A stretch of 64,000 bases of DNA, from contig QAOA01001436.1 in the NCBI GenBank assembly GCA_003255065.1, forward strand, positions 364,290 to 428,289, in the 5' to 3' direction. Both the position numbers and the translations under genes were made by a program. Below, piece by piece: positions 1 to 11,956 of this stretch. Under the pieces are notes generated by a model. It searched no databases. It saw only the letters and a list, made by a program, of their open reading frames with translations, and was not told the DNA's origin. Origin of the DNA: Cercis canadensis (taxonomy: Eukaryota > Streptophyta > Magnoliopsida > Fabales > Fabaceae). Numbering within the stretch: position 1 is the first letter of the stretch; each line of letters starts with the position of its first letter.

Positions 1-181
1 TAAGTCATCAAATATGTGTCAGAACACAGTTTCTTATAAAATACAAAAACGGTGTGATATAAGAAAGCATGCCATTTTTATTTTTGTAAAAGTTTAATTT
101 TTTGTTTGGCACGCTTTCCTGTATCGTGTCATTCTTCTATCTTATAAGAAACTATGTGTCTTGCCACATATTGGGTGACTT
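1..181. mobile_element. Palindromic MITE, probably cut by the window edge
   Basis: Bases 1-63 and the reverse complement of about 115-181 match over some 65 bp. Both begin TAAGTCA, pass through AATATGTG and TTTCTTATAA, and end near GCATGCC or GCGTGCC. The whole element can fold on itself. No transposase is present and the left boundary may lie outside the window. It sits directly after the recognisable end of the copia fragment. The inverted repeat is seen directly; the MITE class is inferred. Confidence 0.6.
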
Positions 182-298
182 AGTTTTTTGAGATCTTTGC
201 AATAATACCAAAATCACATTGTAACGCTCACTTGGTCCTATGCATGGGTGGGGGGTAGCATAAATAATTTTAGCATAGCAATCACCTTTTCTTGTTTT

Positions 299-661
299 GG
301 TTTGATTTTTATGAAGAGACTCAAATTTCTTCATTCATGGCTACCAACCATTTTGAAGAATCAGCTGAAGAAATAGCTTCTGAATAAGCGTTTGGATCAC
401 AACACTCAATGTCTTTAGCTATAGCCAAAGCATAAGCAACACTAGTATAGCCAGGGTATTTTGAAGTTGCTCCAGCATTAGATTGTCTAGGTCTGTCTTT
501 GGCAATGGAATATTCTTGTTGGATTGAATTGTCCATTTCGCTACTTCTTAATCTTGCTGGAGCCTGGACATCTCTCACTATCAAGCTCACTGAACATATC
601 CTCTTCATCAAGTTGCTCTTCATATGTATGTATTTGGCTCATAGTGGATGTAACATCTGAT
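299..661 (-). pseudogene. Ty1/copia polyprotein fragment (linker into reverse transcriptase)
   Basis: Reading the minus strand from about 623, the frame ends in WLVAMNEE, a signature just upstream of the copia reverse transcriptase. A frameshift near 325-334 moves the continuing ESLHKNQT motif into another frame. Upstream (about 661-560) an acidic linker reads in yet another frame. Homology stops near 299, where the MITE region begins. No LTRs, integrase or catalytic YVDD are visible. This is a dead internal fragment. Confidence 0.75.
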
Positions 662-2217
662 GACTAATATGGTTCATATGGAACATGCACATAAATTAAC
701 TAAAGTCAATTAATTTAGGTATTTACTTTTATTCAAAGAGTCGTCTCTATACATTCTTATCCGTCCACGTATAATGAATTTGAAATATTAGTCCTTTAAA
801 TCAAATTCCAGTCGTTTTACACGACTGGGGCTCTCCTCCAAGATTCCCACCCGAGAGCTAGCCCTATATATATTACTGGTGGTCTGTTTTTTTTTCCACG
901 ACACTGGCTCCTAGCTGAATCTGCCCATATCAAACAAGGGTCACATATTGACAATCAGAGAGACAAATTAAAATAGAATTACCAATAATGGAGTTAATAA
1001 TTGAGCTTGACTACGTGCCAAGTTGATATGTCTTAAATTAAATAACACTACCAAAAGAACCATATATATATATATATATATATATGTAGACAGATATGTC
1101 TTCTATGGTAATTCTGGATTATTTCTTGGTACATGCCAATATGATAATCTTGAAGATAGTTATATGTCTATTAATTCTTCACCGCCGCCCATTGAAGTAC
1201 GAATATGGAACTGCGCCTCACCCTGCAGTTCACTTCACAAACTTTTTTTTTTTTTTGTTTCTGTCATTAGATTAAGAAAGCTAAACTTTTTAATCAAGAA
1301 CATTAGAGAAATGAGGAATTGAGGTTGAGACCTGAATATTATGTTAGATGATATAGAGCAGTTGTTCATTAATTTGTTCACTTCACAATTGATTTTGAAT
1401 ATTATTATTTTGTTCATTTATGTATACATTTCCTACTTATATTTTATCAATTTTTTTCTTCTTTGTCTATGCCCTTTCTTTTATTAAGTGAATTGTCGGT
1501 TTACAGTTTAAACCCTATGTAAGAGAAAAATTAATGCCAGAGATTTCATTTAAAATATAAATATACCTATTATATGTCAAAAATTTTATATGTCGTAGGA
1601 TTGCATCTTACTACTTTACTAATTTAATGCTCAAAATCCTTTTTCTAGACATTGTAACGAAGTTGTCTGTCATTTCTTTTATGGATTTAATTAAACAGAA
1701 AGAAGAGTGTTCAATCGTGTCATTAAACCGGCGGCTCTGCCCCTTGTTTTGTGGTTAATTTGTCGTTTTCTTTATTTTCTTTGTTGACGAATAACAAAAG
1801 TAGTTTTTCATTTTTGTATTATGTGTTAAATCATTCAAATGCATGCATATTCACTGCAATAGTTATTGATACTTCGAAAAACAAATATACACAGAAATTA
1901 AGGAAATTTAATACAAATCATAAAGGAAATCGTGAAATACTTCTGAAATGAAGAACTTTTATTGAGTATAATGTTCATTAATTAATAATACAAAAGATTA
2001 ACGAGGTCGATATACAAGGAGGAAGGTGAGGAGCCTTCCATCCATTGTAATAATAATAGCCTCGGAGGATATGAAAGAAACATTGATGAACATACATTGG
2101 TAAATGGCAAGTGAAAACGAAAGTTGCAGAGTCCAAACACAACAATATGGATAACTAGCAAGGATAGAACTTATGAAGTAGCTTAAAAGAAAATGAGAAT
2201 AGCTAGACAGTGGAGAT
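662..2217. other. Non-coding AT-rich stretch with a (TA)n microsatellite
   Basis: No gene is recognised. A (TA)n run occupies about 1062-1085. The short open frames have low-complexity translations. Roughly 1960-2217 probably includes the 3' untranslated region of the proline-rich protein gene that follows on the minus strand. Confidence 0.5.
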
Positions 2218-2616
2218 TTAAGCGCACTGGAAGCCCTTGGGGACGCCCTTATATCCACAGACGTTAAGAAGCAAACTCAACTTAACAGGAATGTTAAGGT
2301 TGATGCCAAGGATATTAGCTTTGAGAGCAGTGCAGAGGCACACAGCAGCTTCAAGATCAACAAGACCATCAAGAAGGCTGCAGCATGGCAGTGTTGGTGG
2401 ACTTCCAACCTTAACGTTCACCAAGTTCAACACATTGGCACACACACCAAGCTTAAGGGTATCCCTTGGGCAAGTTGGCTGCTTGTAAGTTGGTGGCTTT
2501 GGGACAGGTGGGTGTTTGGGAACCTTTGGGGGTGGTGGGCAAGGCACATAGGTGGAGCTAACCACAGTAAAGAAGAGGAGATTGAGAGAGAGGAGAAGGG
2601 CAGCTTTGGAAGCCAT
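2218..2616 (-). CDS. Hybrid proline-rich protein with eight-cysteine (LTP-like) domain
   Basis: Intact 132-residue single-exon gene. Residues 1-21 form a signal peptide ending near VVSS. A short proline/lysine-rich segment follows (residues 24-48, PPPPK and KPP words). The C-terminal eight-cysteine domain has C49, C59, C78-C79, C93, C95, C120 and C131. This spacing (C-x9-C, CC, CxC, C-x10-C) is that of the pEARLI1/HyPRP branch of the plant lipid-transfer superfamily. Family members are secreted, sit at the cell wall or membrane interface and are linked to cold, defence and elongation responses; the actual ligand is unknown. The ATG follows the TATA box at about 2701-2710 by some 85 bp, and no other in-frame start precedes the signal peptide. 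Nothing is broken, so the gene is probably functional. Confidence 0.95.
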   Translation of the reverse strand: MASKAALLLSLNLLFFTVVSSTYVPCPPPPKVPKHPPVPKPPTYKQPTCPRDTLKLGVCANVLNLVNVKVGSPPTLPCCSLLDGLVDLEAAVCLCTALKANILGINLNIPVKLSLLLNVCGYKGVPKGFQCA

Positions 2617-2700
2617 TTAATTTCACAAAGTTACTCTCAAGTTACTTGGAGCCTTTGTGGTTTGGTGTGTGAGCGATGAAGTTGGAAAGGGATGCAAGGG

Positions 2701-2710
2701 GGTTTTATAG
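2701..2710 (-). promoter_or_regulatory. TATA box of the proline-rich protein gene
   Basis: The minus strand reads CTATAAAACC about 85 bp upstream of the start codon, a good plant TATA match and distance. The transcription start is inferred, not seen. Confidence 0.6.
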
Positions 2711-3826
2711 GTGAGGGTTTGTGGGTTTCTTCGGGTCTTAACGTTAAGTAATTAAGTTAATTAGGAGGCCCATGTGAACACGTTGGATGGAAATTCATGA
2801 AACAACTGGCATAGCAACATGGAGGAATATCAAGTTTGGAGCCATCTCCATTGTTTAGTTGTCAATTGGATCTGTCATGTCATAATGTCATACGTATTGG
2901 TCTCTAAAATTTTCATAGTTGCCCATTTTAAATGAATTATAGCATAAGATATTGCTGGTTATTTGTCTCATTGTTTATTTGATTATATGGAGAATTATTT
3001 GAGCCCGAGGATTTTTCATATTTTCACTGTATTTGTCACTTAGCTTAGCACATGACTTACTGTGTCGCTTGTGAAAGAAACTGAAACTGACCAGATCTGT
3101 TCAGGCATACTTAACCAAGTTTTTCATTTGGGTGAAACAACTAACTCTAGCGAATCAAAACAATAAAAGTATCACAGTGAAATTTAGAATTAGTTACTCT
3201 GATCACTTCTTCTTCTTAATTTGTATTTTCATTTTCTTCCTTCCTTTCTATGAGATTTGCATCTACTGTTGATTTACCTAGATTAATTTGTTAACTTGGA
3301 ACTTAATTGAAGGGAATGTGAGTAATAATGTAACTCAAGTCTGAGGAATGAGGATATCCAGATCAGCCGACATGTGAAGGATTCAGCAATTATTGTCACT
3401 TAGCCTGAAAAAATAGAATGATATGGGTGCATGACCATGGATAATAAGCACAATTTGGGTAGGGGATGGTAATCGATATTGATATGCCAGAATTGACCGT
3501 CTGCTCTAATTGGAGTGGAGTACAGGGCAGCACATGGACATGGACCTTCTAGATGCTCAAAATTTATTGCCAGGATTAACTCTAAAGTCATTGTTAAGGT
3601 TGTTACCAAAATTGTTAATTAGCTCCTTGATTCATTAATTAAACCCTGATTATTAAACCTTTGTTATGATATGTTTGGAAAGATTACTTGACCTTGGCTC
3701 CAGAAAAAAAAGTGAACACAGAAGTAGCATTACCGCAAAAATGAAGTCGGGAGTTAGGGTAACAGTGCCATGAGACACAAATTAATGTATATATATCTGC
3801 CAAGTGCCGTAACTAAAAGAGGTATA
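2711..3826. other. Intergenic, no gene recognised
   Basis: AT-rich sequence upstream of the proline-rich protein gene. Short open frames show no family motif. The promoter presumably extends into the first few hundred bases. Confidence 0.5.
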
Positions 3827-3834
3827 CTTGAAAC

Positions 3835-4567
3835 CTAGGAAGCACGGACACGGTAATTTGTTGCCGTGTCTCCATGTCCAATACAATGTTGACATGGACA
3901 CAGCCACAACACGTGTCTGACACAAGTACGGATGTGTCCAAACAATAAAAAAAAAAAAAAAAAAAAGGCTTGGATACACGGCTGATATGACATGGACACG
4001 GCTTGCCATTTTTTTTTTTCAATTTTTTTAGAGTTTTTTTTTTTGTTATCATGAAGAGGCTAACCTCTCACTTGATAATTATGGAATAAAAAAGTGTTGC
4101 TAACCTCTCACTTGATGAACCAAAAATGGAGGCCATGAATTTTACTGATGATGGAGATAAGAATTATCATGAAGAGGCTATTGAGGCCGATCAACAAGAT
4201 TAGCAGACTTTAATCTTTTTGCTTGTATGCAATAAATATTTTACGGAATGGATAGATTATAATAAATAGGTGATATCCTTAGACTATTTTTTTGTTGTGA
4301 AGAGATGGATTAGAATGACTTGGTAATATCCCTTGTAATTATATTTATTTTAAAAGGAATATTAATATTTCATACAAGTGGGGTTTATGTCCCTTTTTTT
4401 TGTGAGAGAATATAATGTAAATATTTAATCTTTTGATAAAATATGAATCTACTTAAAATTCTATTTGTGTTGTGATATATATATATATATATATATATGC
4501 AGTGGTGTGTCTTGTATTTTTTATAATTTTTCATGTCCCTTGTCCATGTCCGTGTCCGGCTTCCTAG
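3835..4567. mobile_element. Non-autonomous hAT element, copy 1
   Basis: The left end reads CTAGGAAGCACGGACACGG. The right end, reverse-complemented, reads CTAGGAAGCCGGACACGG, one base shorter. The element is flanked by an exact 8-bp duplication CTTGAAAC at 3827-3834 and 4568-4575. An 8-bp target duplication with short terminal repeats defines the hAT superfamily. The subterminal region carries many GACACGG/GTGTC words in both orientations, typical of transposase binding sites. The interior retains only the end of a transposase frame (4102-4203). A related copy lies at 37060-37788. Confidence 0.9.
4102..4203 (+). pseudogene. C-terminal tail of a deleted hAT transposase
   Basis: An open frame of 33 codons ending in TAG includes the words LDEPKMEAM and NYHEEAIEADQQD. 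It is acidic, like the extreme C-termini of plant hAT transposases. The second element copy has the same tail (37372-37464) with substitutions. Nothing of the BED finger or dimerisation domain remains. Confidence 0.6.
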
Positions 4568-4575
4568 CTTGAAAC

Positions 4576-5727
4576 CATTTCAACTTTTAACAGTACCATG
4601 CCTTTGAATTAAGGATAGCTTGTGGAAATTCGTCAATCATGAATTGAAATATGGGTTCCATTTATCTATCTTTTTTTTTTTTTTAATTTTTAAGCAGGGT
4701 GTGATGAACTCTTGATAACAGCTCTCGTGGGCACCATCTATCCCATCCAAAGAAAGCAATGATATCATTTTCCTTGAGGTTCAGCTCCACCTTAAAAGTC
4801 TTGTGATTGGATGACACTAGTCGTTTATTCCTCACTAGATAATGTAAACGCAAGACTTGAATACTTGTATTTGTATGTTTTCATCCACTCCGTGAGGTTG
4901 AGTTAACTCTAAATTTCCATAAAAACTGCGAATTAAAATCTTGAAAAACTCGTGGACGAAAGAATAACTAACAAGTATAGGTAAACTCCGTGATGTTGAG
5001 TTAACTCTGTTCTATTGTTATTGGTTTTAGTTATAATTATTATGGGCCCTGATCAGTTAATGGGCCACGAGCCCATGTCTATTAATCTAATTAGCCTAGT
5101 TAGTTTAGTCTGTTAGTTTGGTTGGTTAAGCGGTTTACTCTTTCTATATATGTATTATTCTTTTGTTCTTCATTCAATATAGAAATCTATTCTTCTCGTT
5201 CTAAGTCTTCTTTCTCTCTCAACTGCTTCTCTGCTGCTGAACTTTGATTTCAATTGTTGACAAAATTTACTATGGTTTTTAGGAGGTAGCGGTGCACCAA
5301 GCACGAAAGTGAAGCCGCATGTTCAAGTTACTCAGAGTCATCATCATATATATATTTGACTACAATCCTTAATTTGTTACCGACTGAAAAAAAATAGATC
5401 TAAATTGCATAGAGTCAAAGAAAATGATGTTTCATAGTCAACCATCGAATATATTCTTAAAATCTTGAATGATCATACATTAATGATGGTTTTTATTGAC
5501 TTTTTTATTCAGCTCCATCACTTGATCTTGCGGAAAGGAAGAAAGCACTCGCCAAGTTAAAGTTTTAAACCAAAAACGAATAACCCAAACCATAGCAATT
5601 TAGGCTTATTCGGCCCTTTTATGGACACTTTAAAGAAAACAACAAAACAAAAGCCATAGATCTGCTAATAGATTTCATTTTCAGCTCGTTGAGATCAGTA
5701 CAAGGTTCAACTTTTCCTATTTGTAAA
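4576..5727. other. Non-coding; short direct repeat and possible LTR remnant
   Basis: The motif CTCCGTGAGGTTGAGTTAAC near 4888 recurs with one change near 4986. A block at about 5000-5280 has a TATA-like stretch and a C/T-rich leader reminiscent of an LTR end. No partner LTR or primer-binding site was found, so its nature is open. No gene is seen. Confidence 0.3.
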
Positions 5728-6008
5728 TGTAGATACCCAATATTTGGCCCAATATCACTAAGCCCATCTAGCTAGAGGCACATGCCAACAAACTGGTATA
5801 TGTCTCACATATCCTCTAGGCTCATGTATAAATACCCCCACTAGGACAGGTATGAGGACTTTTACCAAAAAACTCAGCAGAATACCTTCATTAACTCGGG
5901 CATAACTAACTTAAGGATCGAAGCTCAGGTATCACACCCGCTTCCTGGCTCTTCTTTGTTTGCAGGTCCAAGGTAGACCTTCGTGCTGGTTCAAAATAGG
6001 CATCATCA
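5728..6008 (+). repeat. 5' LTR of the gypsy element
   Basis: 281 bp beginning TGTAGATACCC and ending GGCATCATCA. It matches 15156-15351 plus 16719-16797 closely. It contains a TATA-like ATGTATAAATAC near 5824-5835 that would serve as the element promoter. Confidence 0.92.
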
Positions 6009-6010
6009 TT

Positions 6011-6028
6011 TGGCGCCGTCTATGGGAA
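6011..6028 (+). other. Primer-binding site
   Basis: Two bases after the LTR, TGGCGCCGTCTATGGGAA begins with TGGCGCC, complementary to a tRNA 3' end in -GGCGCCA. The exact tRNA is not assigned. Confidence 0.75.
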
Positions 6029-6088
6029 ACTTTTTTTTCCTTCTTTTTGAAGAAACAAATCTCATTGTGCGATCTTGCTTTGACCGTT

Positions 6089-7185
6089 ATGGACCTCTCC
6101 AAACAGCCCGAGCATCCACCTTGCGCATCCGAGAGTACTCCCCCACCTGCGGCACCCCCTTTTCAGCCAGACACCTCCTAGAAGTTGCCACCGTCTCCCC
6201 TTCGCCGAGCTCCTCACAGTCAAGGAACTTCCCAGGAATCTCCCGCAAGGGATAGCGCACAACAGGCCACCCTATCTTTCTTGCTCTAGGAAATCCAAGC
6301 CCTCAAGCAAGAAAGAGCAGCAGATAAAGCCGAGATCGAGGAGTTGAAAAGGCGTCATCAGCGCAGTGACTCACTAATGGAAACTCCTATCCGAGAAGGA
6401 CCTCCACAGCCCCGAGTTTCTCTCCAAGAAACACCATCCTCGATCTGGCGTCAGAAAAAATACCCAACAGAGGAAGTCGCTGAGAGTCAATCCTCCTTTT
6501 GTGCCTGCAACCGAGGAGTTCCCCCGCAGGCATCCCTTCACAATCAACCCTCACCATCGAGCGTGGACAAACAGAAGCGAGCTGTTAAGCACCCCTTTAC
6601 TGAGGACATTATGAACTTCCTTTTGTCGAGCAACTTTAAGCAGTCCAACCTCGATTCATTTGACGGGTCTACAGACCCCCGAGAACATCTGGAGAACTAC
6701 AACTCAGTGATGCTCTTAACAGGTTCAGCTGAGGAAATCATGTGTCGAGCTTTCCCCACCACTTTGCGTCGAGCGGCTCTTCAATGGTCGCCATGAACAC
6801 AATCCAGGCAGGGCTCTGACCTGGGCACTTACACGAGCATCTCACCCTTGATCCGCCAGCGAGTCTATCTAATCTTCTGACTAGGGTAGCGAAGCACATT
6901 AACCTCGAGGAAGTGCTAGGACATGAAGAGAAGGGCAGAGCAATCCGAGACAAAAAGCCCCAGGAGGAAAAGAAAGCCAGTAAAAGGGAAAGGTCTCCAA
7001 CCCAGCCTCGTTTCGACAGCTACATACCTCTGAATCAAAGTCGGGTCAGAGTGCTCAAAAAAATATGCTACACGAAGCTGGCCCAACTGCCACCACCCAA
7101 AAAGATGGTAGGAGCTGAGAAGGACAGGTATTGTGCCTTCCACCGAGGAAAAGGGCATGACACCAATGATTGTAGACACCTATAG
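6089..7185 (+). pseudogene. gag of the gypsy element
   Basis: The frame starts near MDLSKQPEH, is interrupted by in-frame stops (TAG at 6179-6181 and another near 6289), then runs open from about 6344 to 6796. The capsid-like part has SFDGSTDPREHLENY, the core of the plant retrotransposon gag family. Frameshifts follow. The end carries the zinc-knuckle variant YCAFHRGKGHDTNDC (about 7126-7170), characteristic of this gypsy branch. The product would form the virus-like particle of the element; this copy cannot make it. Confidence 0.85.
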
Positions 7186-7499
7186 AATGTCATCGAGGAC
7201 CTCATCCAAAAGGAGTACCTACAGCATTATCACGCCGAGTCCCCGACACCGGCCCAGCAAACTCACAGAGAGTATCAGCACCGAAACAGATCCCCATCAT
7301 GAAATCGGCTCCCTCACCAAGAGCGAAACCAATAGAGCGACAGAGCTCCGGCAAGAAATCCCCCACACCAGCAGGTTGACCGGCAACAGAACGCTGCCGG
7401 AACCATTCACACCATTGCGGGAGGTTTTGCAGAAGGAGGACCTTCCAAGTTCGCTAGGAAGAGGCATGAAAGGGCTGCCTAGAAATACAAAAAAGAGAT

Positions 7500-8220
7500 C
7501 CTCCACACAACTATGGCGAGGAGAACCAGGCCACAACCCACTATCTCTTTCTCTGACGCTGACTTCGGAGACATTAACCCCGAGCATGATGACCCTGTGG
7601 TCATATCCTACTTCATCACCAATTATGAAGTGTGGAAGGTTCTAGTAGACTAGGGTACCTCGGCAGACGTCTTGTCCTATCACGCCTTCACCCAACTCGG
7701 TATCCCCACCTCGAACCTTGGAAGCTACACATGGACGCTCGTGGGATTCTCAGGCACCCACATCAAAGTCAAGGGGACTATCACATTGAGAGCTACCTTG
7801 GGAGATTTCCTGCACCTAGCGAGTGCCGACGTCCGTTTCTTAGTGGTAGACTGTCCTTCTGCTTACAATGTCATACTTTGGAGGCCATCTTTGAATAAGA
7901 TCGAGGCAATAGTCTACACAAAGCATCTGTTGCTCAAGTTCCCAGCCATTTCGGGGCGGGTTTGGCAAGTAAGGGGCCACCAACTCCTCGGCAAAACATG
8001 TTATAATGCCAGCCTATCTATTGACTGCTCCAAATCACAGGGATCAAAAAGCATTGATCTAGCGCCCGCCAATTCCTCCATCCCTATCGGCGAGCTCGAC
8101 AACAGAGGGAAAATCAAGACACTCGCCCCGAGCCCAAGGGCGAACTCATCCCAGTTCAAGTGGAAAGCAGTCCAGGTCAGACAGTTAAAGTGGGGACCAG
8201 CATTTCTCAGTCAGCACTAA
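7500..8220 (+). pseudogene. Aspartic protease region of pol
   Basis: A pepsin-like retropepsin segment shows GTSADVLSYHAF, a flap-like WTLVGFSGTHIKVKG and the later YNVILWRPSL. The active-site triplet is destroyed: the Asp codon is followed by TAG at 7651-7653 where Ser or Thr is expected. Downstream the frame stays open to 8220 as a linker into reverse transcriptase. Confidence 0.85.
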
Positions 8221-9140
8221 AGAAGCTGACCAACCTTTTAGTGGCCAATGCCAACCTATTCGCATGGACAGCAACAGACATGCCAGGTATTGATCCAAAC
8301 TTCATTTGTCATAAACTTACTGTCAATGCAGGTGTAAAACCTGTCTGGCAAAAGAAAAAGATAGTCGGACCTAAGCGCCAAGCCGCAATCCAAGAGGAGG
8401 TCACAAAACTGCTCGAGGTCGAGTTCATTAGAGAAGTACCCTACGCAACCTGGTTAGCAAACGCGGTTATGGTAAAAAAGCCACTGGAAAGTGGAGGATG
8501 TGCGTAGATTATTCTAACCTAATTAGGGCATGCCCTAAGGATCCATATGCCCTTCCTAGTGTGGACAAGCTCATCAAGGAGCATCAAGATATAGGCTTTT
8601 GAGCTTTATGGACACTTATTCAAGGTATAACCAAATCTGAATGCATCCAGACGATGAAGATAAAATGACCTTCATTATTGAGAAGACGACCTACTGCTAT
8701 AAAGTGATGCCTTTTGGGTTGAAGAATATAGGTGCTACGTACCAAAGGTTGATGGATAGGGTTTTAAAAAGCTAGATTGAACGAAATGTAGAGGTGTACG
8801 TGGATGATATGCTTGTAAAATCGCACTTGAAAGACCATCACCTGGCCGACCTGGAAGAAACATTCGCGGAGCTCCGCAACATGCCATGCTCTTGAATCCT
8901 TCTAAGTGCGCCTTTAGGGTTGAGGCCGGAAGTTCTTAGGCTTCATGCTTACACACAGAAGAATAGAGGCCAACCTGGATAAATGCAAAGCAATCATGAG
9001 GATGGAACCACCTCGGACGGTCCGAGAGGTTCAGAGATTGGCGGGCAAAGTAGCAGCACTTTCACAATTCATGTCAAGATCCGCAGACAGAGCTCATCCC
9101 TTCTTTAAGACCCTTAAAAAGATCAAGAACTTTGAATAGA
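8160..9140 (+). pseudogene. Reverse transcriptase region of pol
   Basis: The N-terminal RT part is open at 8160-8507 (words HKLTVNAGVKPVWQKKK and EEVTKLLEVEFIREV), followed by a frameshift at the KWRMCVDY motif. The catalytic YVDD is present at 8797-8808. The thumb/connection part is open at 8945-9139 (VQRLAGKVAALSQF). Several stops lie between. Typical gypsy RT; inactive. Confidence 0.9.
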
Positions 9141-10040
9141 CCTCGGAGTGTCAGCTCGCCTTTGACGAGCTAAAAAGGTATCTCGCTTCACCTCCCATTC
9201 TCTCAAAGCCAAAGCCCACGGAGACGCTGTATATATACCTCGCCGTCAGCGAGCAGGCTGTAAGTTTAGCCCTTGTCTGGGAAGAGTGTAAAACCTAACT
9301 TCTCGTGTACTTCACCAGTCACGCTCTCCAAGGTTCCGAGCTCAGATACCACAAGCTCGAGAAGCTCGCCTATGCTCTCCTCCTCTCGGCTCGCCACCTC
9401 AGACCTTATTTCCAAAGTCACCAAATAATAGTCTGAACCAATCAACCTATAAGACAAGTGCTTCAAAAGCCGGACCTTGCAGGGCGGATGCTCGGATGGT
9501 CTGTCAAACTTTCATAGCACACCATTATGTACGAGCCCCAAGGAGTAATCAAAGCGCAAGCCTTCACCGAATTTGTGGTTAAGCTCATGCGGACTAGTGA
9601 CCCCAATCAAGACAATCGCAACACCTGGACACTGTCAGTTGATGGATCCTCTAATGCCAAAGGAGGAGGAGCGGGGATAATTGTAGAAGGTCCAGGAGGC
9701 ATAACGGTTGAGCAATCCTTATGCTTCGAATTCTTGACCTCGAACAATCAAGCAGAGTATGAGGCCCTCATTGCCGGTCTTAGCCTAGCCCTCGAACTTA
9801 GATTAGAGTCCCTTAAGGTCTTAAGCGACTCGCAGCTGGTAACCAGCCAAGTAAAGGGAGACTACTAAGCCAAAGACCCCCAAATGATCAGGTACCTTGG
9901 TAAGGTCCAGAGATTGGCCTCGCAATTGAAAAAAATTGAGATCCAGCATATCCCGATGAACGAAAACTGCCACGCTGACATTCTTTCCAAGCTCGCTAGC
10001 AGCAAGAAACCAGGAACCAACCAGACAGTGATTTAGGAAA
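9140..10040 (+). pseudogene. RNase H region of pol
   Basis: A degenerate first RNase H-like part lies at 9140-9520. A second RNase H domain at about 9625-9868 keeps the three acidic positions in SVDGSSNAKGGG, NNQAEYEAL and LSDSQLV. A stop (TAA, 9866-9868) interrupts it, and homology continues in frame to about 10030. Two successive RNase H-like regions are known in the Tat group and support that placement. Confidence 0.85.
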
Positions 10041-10089
10041 CCCTCTTCAGATCGAGTATCGACCAAGTCGACGTGTCCCACGTGGAGGA

Positions 10090-11263
10090 GGAAGCTCTAA
10101 CTTGGAACACCCCAATCAAACATTTCTTCTGGACTGGAGAGTTCCCAACCAAGAAGGCTGAGGCTCGGAAACTCCAAAGAACAGCAGCAAACTACTACCT
10201 CGAATGAGACATACTCTACAAGAGCGGATACTACACCCCTCTCCTGAAATGTCTAACACTAACCCAATCCCTTTACGTCTTGCAGGAGATACACGAAAGC
10301 ATATGTGGTCACCACATTGGAGCTCGATCCCTAGCAACCAGTGCCCTCCGAGCTGGATATTTCTAGCCTACATTGAGGGTCGACGCCGCCGACCTGGTGA
10401 AGAGGTGCGACAAGTGTCAAAAATTCGTACACATTCACGTGGCTCCCCCGTCCGACCTTCACATTGCTGTGGAGCCATGACCATTTTACAGATGGGGGCT
10501 GGACCTACTAGGTCCCTTCCCATTAGCTACCGGGCAGAAGAACTTTTTTATTGTCGTTATTGATTATTTTTTTAAGTGGATTGAAGCCGAACCTCTAGCC
10601 AGTATAACAGCCAAGCATACTAAAAGATTTGTTCAAACTTTCATTATTTGCAGGTTCGGCATCCCTCACACAATAATAACTGACAATGGAACCCAGTTTA
10701 TGGACTCAAGGTTCAAGAAATTTTATGCCGACCTCCAGATCAGGTTGAACTTCAGCTCGGTCGAAGCTAATGGCTAGGTCGAGGCAGCAAACCGAATAAT
10801 ACTAGAAGGATTGAAGAAGATACTGGATCAGACCAAGGGCAAATGGACAAAAGAACTTTCATGGGTCATCTGGTCCTACAGAACCACCTCACAGACCTCC
10901 ACTAGAGAATCGCCTTACAGACTGACCTATGGGACTAAAGCCATGATCCCGGTTGAAATAGGTGAACCCAGTTGACGAAGGGAGCAGTTCAAAGCAGAGC
11001 AGAATCAAGAACAGCTACACGTGGATCTCGACTTACTTGATGAAGTAAGAGAAAAAGCTCGGCTCAAGGCAATGGTTTACAAACAAAAACTCTCTAGGTA
11101 TGACAACGCCAAAGTTAGACCCAGGAGCTTTCAAAAGGGAGACCTCGTGCTCAGAAAAGCAACCATCACGAGGAAACACCTCACTGAAGGAAAGTTAGCC
11201 CTGAACTGGGAAGGCCCCTACCGAATCCATGAGGTGCTAGGAAAATGGGCATATAAACTGTAA
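10090..11263 (+). pseudogene. Integrase region of pol
   Basis: A His/Cys region (CGHHIGARS then RCDKCQKF, about 10300-10425) is followed by the DDE core: D in GLDLLGPF (about 10500), D in ITDNGTQF (about 10676-10700) and E in VEAANRI (10781-10783). A TAG at 10775-10777 replaces the usual Gln of the NGQVEAAN motif. The C-terminal part (11021-11263) is open and ends after the LNWEGPYRI domain without a chromodomain. Confidence 0.9.
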
Positions 11264-11350
11264 ACGTTAGAGGGGGCTTTCATCCCAAGGGCATGGAATG
11301 TAGTGAATCTCCGCCTATATATACAATGAGATTATCTGCATCTATGGAGT

Positions 11351-11597
11351 AAAAGGATTAATGTCCTATCAAAGCTTATACCAATCTCCAAAACAAGGGT
11401 TAATGTCCTTAAAAGGACCAATGTCTTCTCAAAGCTCATACCGAGCTCCAAAACAAGGGTCAATGCCCTTAAAAGGACCAATGTCCTCTCAAAGCTCATA
11501 CCGAGCTCTAGTACAAGGGCCAATACCCTTAAAAGGGTCAATGTCCTCTCAAAGCTGATACCGAGCTCCAAAACAATCGCCAATACCCTTAAAAGAC
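11351..11597 (+). repeat. 60-bp tandem repeat, about four copies
   Basis: The period is exactly 60 bp. Each unit contains AATGTCC-TCTCAAAGCT, CATACCGAGCTCCAAAACAA and CCTTAAAAGG. Copies differ by a few substitutions. They lie between pol and the antisense gene, where Tat-type elements commonly carry variable tandem repeats. Confidence 0.9.
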
Positions 11598-11650
11598 AAA
11601 AATGTCCCTGAACTGCATCAATTGACCTCAGACACGAACAAACAATAAAT

Positions 11651-11825
11651 CATTTAAATGTTTAAGTCCTTTGATTCCGAGCAGGGCTTCATTTTAAGCC
11701 ATTTAAATGTTTAAGTCCTTCGATCTAGATCAGGGATTCATTTTAAGCCATTTAAATGTTTAAGTCCTTCGATCTCAATTAGGGCTTCATTTTAAACCAT
11801 TTAAACGCTTACGTCCCTTGCTTCT
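11651..11825 (+). repeat. 49-bp tandem repeat, about 3.5 copies
   Basis: Units start CATTTAAATGTTTAAGTCC at 11651, 11700, 11749 and (degenerate) 11798, a constant 49-bp period. The block is separate from the 60-bp array. Confidence 0.88.
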
Positions 11826-11956
11826 GCTCATCGCTTCTAAACATTGGCAAGCCTAAATACCAAAAGATAGATCAGGCATAGACAGCATACAAACAATAAT
11901 AAGAGACTTCATTAACAAAGTTTCTGAAATATACAAATATACAAAAATTCAGCTCG

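Noticed and set aside
5000..5280. Solo LTR
   Set aside because: TATA-like and leader-like parts are present, but no TG...CA ends with a target duplication could be fixed.
11332..11583. Open frames on both strands with 20-residue repeats
   Set aside because: They are the translation of the 60-bp tandem array, whose period is a multiple of three. There is no independent coding signal.
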